In this document: positions 4,646 through 7,519 of the stretch, piece after piece | Numbering within the stretch: the stretch's first letter is position 1 | Layout: every line of letters begins with the position of its first letter | DNA from: Desulfobacterales bacterium S5133MH16 | GTDB taxonomy: Bacteria; Desulfobacterota; Desulfobacteria; Desulfobacterales; UBA11574 | Direction: 5' to 3' | NCBI GenBank assembly: GCA_001751005.1 | Contig: MAXL01000348.1 | Span: forward strand, 1 to 7,519 | DNA: 7,519 nt | Position numbers and translations under genes: made by a program | Notes under the pieces: model-generated | What the model saw: only the letters and a program-made list of their open reading frames with translations | Databases searched by the model: none | Told to the model about the DNA's origin: nothing

Positions 4646-6898
4646 ATGGAAGAAATCAAAAAAATCGCGGGACATATAACCGGTATTTATACCGAACCTA
4701 TTTCTCTGTCCGAACCGTTTATCGATTTTTCAGCCCGGTTTGCATCAATGCCCGGTACAACGGTTCTGATGAGCGGGGGTGATCTTGATTCTGCAAGATA
4801 CCATATTCTCGGGGCAAAACCATGGCTGGTATTTTCAGGACGGGGTCATAACATGACCATTACGGTTGAAAATCACTCTTTTGATTTTAAGGCCGATCCC
4901 TTTGATACCCTCCGCATGATATTAAAAGCCTTCTGCGTGAATGATCTTGACCCGGATCAATCTGATTTACCCAAACCGATATATGCCGGTCTTTTTGGAT
5001 ACCTGGCCTATGACCTGAAAGACTGCCTGGAAAAGCTTCCGCGCACATCCATAGACAGTCTCTGTCTACCACATATATATTTTATGGCGCCGTCAATCAT
5101 CGTTGTTCATGATAAAGCCAATGATACCACTCGGTTTTGTATACCGGAACGTAAATTTGCCGGAAAAAACAATTTAGAGAAGGATCTTGCTGCGTTTAAA
5201 CGCATCATTTCTGACAGACCGCCTAAAAACGGGAGTTTTAGCGGGGATGCCGGCGGATTTAAGTCTAATTTCACCCAGGCCGATTACATGAATGCCATTA
5301 AGAAAATCAGAGAGTACATTGCGGCGGGAGACATATATCAGGCCAATATGTCCCAGCGTTTTGAAATGGATGTTCAAGGGGATGCGTTCAGTCTGTTTAA
5401 AACACTTTATAATAACAATCCTGCCCCTTTTTTCGCTTACATCCATGCAGGCGACCACCATATTGTCTCCACATCTCCGGAACGGTTTTTACTGCAAACC
5501 GGCCAACAGGTTGAAACCAGACCTATTAAGGGGACACGGCCCAGGGGAAAAACACCGTTGGAAGATAAAAAACTTAGCCGGGAATTAAAACAAAGCAAAA
5601 AAGATGATGCCGAGCTTTCAATGATTGTGGATCTGTTGCGTAACGACATTGGGAAGGTCTGCAGGGTCGGATCTGTCCGTGTAATGGAGCACAAAAGACT
5701 GGAAGCTTACCAGAATGTGTATCACCTGGTATCTATTGTTGAAGGAATATTGGATCAGGGCCGCGATTCTGTTGACCTTCTTAAGGCAACTTTCCCCGGC
5801 GGCTCGATCACCGGTTGTCCCAAGATCAGAACCATGGAAATCATAGACGAACTTGAACCTGACCGGCGCCATATATATACCGGCTCCATCGGTTATATCA
5901 GTTTCCACGACACCATGGATTTATCCATAGCTATCCGCACTGCCACAATATACAACGGGCAAATTATCTTCTCGGTGGGCGGGGGTATTGTCTTCGACTC
6001 TGATCCGCTTGATGAATATGAAGAAACCCTACATAAAGGCAGGACACTGATGGAGGTTTTTAAAGGAAAAGAAAAACAATCTGTAAATAAAGACTATGTA
6101 TGGATCAATGGAGCCCTCGAACCTTTAGATCAGGCCGGCATACCGGTTACGGACCAGGGATTTCAATACGGTTACGGGTTTTTTGAAACCATAAGGGTTG
6201 ACAAAGGGAATCCCGGGCACCTCAAAGCGCATGTTGATAGATTTAATCATACCTGGGAACATCTTTTTGCTGAAAAACCACCGGATTTGACCTGGGATGA
6301 AATTATTAATCAGGTGATTGTCCAAAACAGGCTGCTCAATAAAACCGCAGCCGTAAAGATGATCGCCACCAGAGGAGACAGGGAAGTCCCCCCTTTTAAT
6401 CATACGCTTCTGGTTTTCGCCAGGCCATATACCCATCGCCTGGCAGAAAAAAAGGTGAAGGGATTAAACCTTGCTGTATATCCGCACCCGCGTCAAACTC
6501 CTTTGGCTGATCATAAAACATTGAATTATTTATATTATTTTCTGGCCGGAAAATGGGCCAAGGCCCGAAACGCCGACGAAGCATTGATATTAAACCCGGA
6601 CAATACGGTTTCAGAAACCAATACGGCCAACATACTGCTGATAAAGAATAACACCGTAACCAAACCTGTTTCTTTGCATGTTTTGCCGGGCATTATGGAT
6701 ACTGTAGTCTGTAAATTTCTCAGCGGGCGGGGCTTTACCATAGAGAGTAAAAGAGTATTTTTAGAAGATTTATTCAGTTTTGACGAAATAATGATTACAA
6801 ATTCTCTGATTGGCGCTGTACCGGTGCTGAGCATAGACGGGAAAAAACTGTCTGAGCCTTCAGACCTGTGGAAAAAGATCAACAAGGCCCTCCTGTAA
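4646..6898 (+). CDS. pabBC: PabB-PabC fusion: aminodeoxychorismate synthase component I / 4-amino-4-deoxychorismate lyase
   Basis: A 750-residue bifunctional enzyme of p-aminobenzoate (folate) synthesis. Residues 1-200 form the anthranilate synthase component I-like N-terminal region (MSGGDLDSARYHILG). Residues about 205-470 are the chorismate-binding domain, with YIAAGDIYQANMSQRFE, PIKGT (293-297), ELSMIVDLLRND, FPGGSITGCPK (383-393) and EYEETLHKGR. K295 of PIKGT is decisive: aminodeoxychorismate synthases have Lys there, forming a covalent intermediate, whereas anthranilate synthases have Ala. After a short polar linker (about 472-483) comes a class IV PLP-dependent domain (484-750) with GFQYGYGFFETIRV, the probable PLP lysine K624 in DHKTLNYLYYF, and VSETNTANI. 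This domain should eliminate pyruvate from aminodeoxychorismate. A branched-chain or D-amino acid aminotransferase activity is conceivable but less likely in this context. No strong ribosome binding site precedes it, so translation may be coupled to pabA. Confidence 0.94.
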   Translation: MEEIKKIAGHITGIYTEPISLSEPFIDFSARFASMPGTTVLMSGGDLDSARYHILGAKPWLVFSGRGHNMTITVENHSFDFKADPFDTLRMILKAFCVNDLDPDQSDLPKPIYAGLFGYLAYDLKDCLEKLPRTSIDSLCLPHIYFMAPSIIVVHDKANDTTRFCIPERKFAGKNNLEKDLAAFKRIISDRPPKNGSFSGDAGGFKSNFTQADYMNAIKKIREYIAAGDIYQANMSQRFEMDVQGDAFSLFKTLYNNNPAPFFAYIHAGDHHIVSTSPERFLLQTGQQVETRPIKGTRPRGKTPLEDKKLSRELKQSKKDDAELSMIVDLLRNDIGKVCRVGSVRVMEHKRLEAYQNVYHLVSIVEGILDQGRDSVDLLKATFPGGSITGCPKIRTMEIIDELEPDRRHIYTGSIGYISFHDTMDLSIAIRTATIYNGQIIFSVGGGIVFDSDPLDEYEETLHKGRTLMEVFKGKEKQSVNKDYVWINGALEPLDQAGIPVTDQGFQYGYGFFETIRVDKGNPGHLKAHVDRFNHTWEHLFAEKPPDLTWDEIINQVIVQNRLLNKTAAVKMIATRGDREVPPFNHTLLVFARPYTHRLAEKKVKGLNLAVYPHPRQTPLADHKTLNYLYYFLAGKWAKARNADEALILNPDNTVSETNTANILLIKNNTVTKPVSLHVLPGIMDTVVCKFLSGRGFTIESKRVFLEDLFSFDEIMITNSLIGAVPVLSIDGKKLSEPSDLWKKINKALL

Positions 6899-7384
6899 CC
6901 CCCCATACCCCCCTTTTTTCTATTTTATTTTTTTTTAATCATACAAGGTCTTAGATGATGTGATTACGTTCCTTATGGCTATCCCTGTGGAATTTCGTTT
7001 AAGCAGCTATCGACAATCGAGATACACGTGCAATATGGAGTTATCCCAAATATTCGGACAGATCAGATTCGTGTGCTTTCCATTACTAATCTGCAATTTG
7101 CTCCTTTTGCAGATATCATCATACAAAAACAGAATATTTAGATGATACAGATCCGGTGATCAATGCGGCTTAACGCAGGCATGGAAAAACTTGGCCTTTA
7201 CTTTAGAGTCTATTTACAACGATAAAGGTCTGGATTCTATCTTTTGGATGAACAGAATATACTCCAAGTGTGGGTTTTCTGTGCGGGCACGGAAAAAGAG
7301 CTTATTTTCTGAAAGCAACAAACATAAGGTTCACTATGGAATGCCAAATTGATTCATGAACTATCGTGTTGGGGAAAGTGTCGT
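6899..7384. other. Gene-poor stretch with possible decayed coding sequence
   Basis: No convincing gene on either strand. It opens with two runs of six C (6899-6904, 6908-6913), then T-rich sequence with a run of nine T (6928-6936), without any hairpin I can draw; the C-rich, G-poor stretch after the pabBC stop could favour Rho-dependent termination. One plus-strand frame is open from 6939 to 7142 and again from 7146 to 7349, 68 codons each, broken by a single TGA (7143-7145). A second frame is open from 6959 to 7138. None has a ribosome binding site or a family I know. ATCATACAA and TTAGATGAT each occur twice, near 6938-6959 and 7118-7146. Decayed gene or element remnants are plausible but not shown. 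Confidence 0.4.
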
Positions 7385-7519
7385 TTATGACCTTTTCTTT
7401 ATCCGTTCAAACACCTTCACAGCATCAAAATAATACCGCACTCTGAATTCTACCCGACAATCGTTTTTCTTTTCACCATATTCAGTGTCCGGACCTCCCT
7501 CAATAAATCCCGCCTTCAA
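7385..7519 (-). CDS. C-terminal end of an unidentified minus-strand protein (5' end outside window)
   Basis: Read on the minus strand from the window edge, the frame is open for 44 codons and stops with TAA at 7387-7385. The peptide ends in a charged tail: after TEYGEKKND comes VEFRVRYYFDAVKVFERIKK, rich in Lys, Arg and aromatic residues, and codon use looks coding. It contains no motif I can assign. TTG is the first codon at the window edge, but the gene most likely extends to the right. It converges on pabBC across a 486-bp gap with no clear terminator for either. Because the peptide is short and its neighbour region looks decayed, it could also be the remnant of a broken gene. Confidence 0.45.
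   Translation of the reverse strand: MKAGFIEGGPDTEYGEKKNDCRVEFRVRYYFDAVKVFERIKKRS

Noticed and set aside
4223..4675. 150-codon antisense ORF opposite pabA
   Set aside because: It is the mirror of a strongly conserved coding sequence and has no protein-like features. Other antisense ORFs opposite lnt, prfB and pabBC were rejected on the same grounds.
4025..6898. trpG-trpE anthranilate synthase pair with a trp attenuator
   Set aside because: The partner has PIKGT (Lys295), not PIAGT, and is fused to a PabC-type domain. No Trp codons occur in a leader peptide and no other trp genes are present.
6960..7145. 61-codon hydrophobic ORF starting at GTG 6960
   Set aside because: It has no ribosome binding site and no known family, and its composition looks unconstrained. 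It is discussed only as part of a possible decayed frame.
7143..7145. TGA as a selenocysteine codon
   Set aside because: Flanking residues match no selenoprotein I know, I see no convincing hairpin right after it, and the start of the frame is unsupported.
1..7519. Window begins TTGAAG and ends CTTCAA, an inverted terminal match
   Set aside because: Six bases is expected by chance and the neighbouring bases soon diverge; it is probably a consequence of where the window was cut.

Overview
The window reads as ordinary chromosomal DNA of moderate G+C content from a Gram-negative bacterium. A full-length apolipoprotein N-acyltransferase implies an outer membrane with triacylated lipoproteins. 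My best guess is a sulfate-reducer-like member of the Desulfobacterota (old Deltaproteobacteria), from the order lnt-prfB-HD protein and the style of the proteins. That placement is an impression from memory; nothing here proves it.

Layout, left to right. Positions 3-200 hold the C-terminal end of an acidic protein I do not recognise. lnt (303-1868) follows, starting at a TTG. prfB (1945-3043) encodes release factor 2 in two frames joined by the classic autoregulatory +1 frameshift at CTT TGA C, and it has its own near-consensus promoter containing a repeated 14-mer. A small HD-domain phosphohydrolase gene (3122-3664) comes next. A compact, protein-less palindromic element of about 140 bp, with terminal inverted repeats and a flanking direct repeat, sits exactly at the stop codon of that gene. 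A promoter, a leader of about 90 nt and a textbook intrinsic terminator then precede a folate operon. The operon consists of pabA (4025-4633) and a pabB-pabC fusion (4646-6898). From 6899 to about 7384 I find no convincing gene, only possible decayed coding sequence, and the window closes with the C-terminal end of an unidentified minus-strand gene (7385-7519).

How the genes work together. PabA and the PabB part of the fusion make 4-amino-4-deoxychorismate from chorismate and glutamine. The PabC part releases pyruvate to give p-aminobenzoate for folate, so two adjacent genes cover the whole branch. Lnt and RF2 are unrelated housekeeping functions (lipoprotein maturation and translation termination).

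The parts most worth a second look are the MITE-like element at 3664-3805, the terminator lying only 17 nt upstream of the pabA start (attenuated leader or small RNA), the prfB promoter repeat and altered frameshift stimulator, and the decayed-looking right end. I see no CRISPR array, defence system, tRNA or rRNA.
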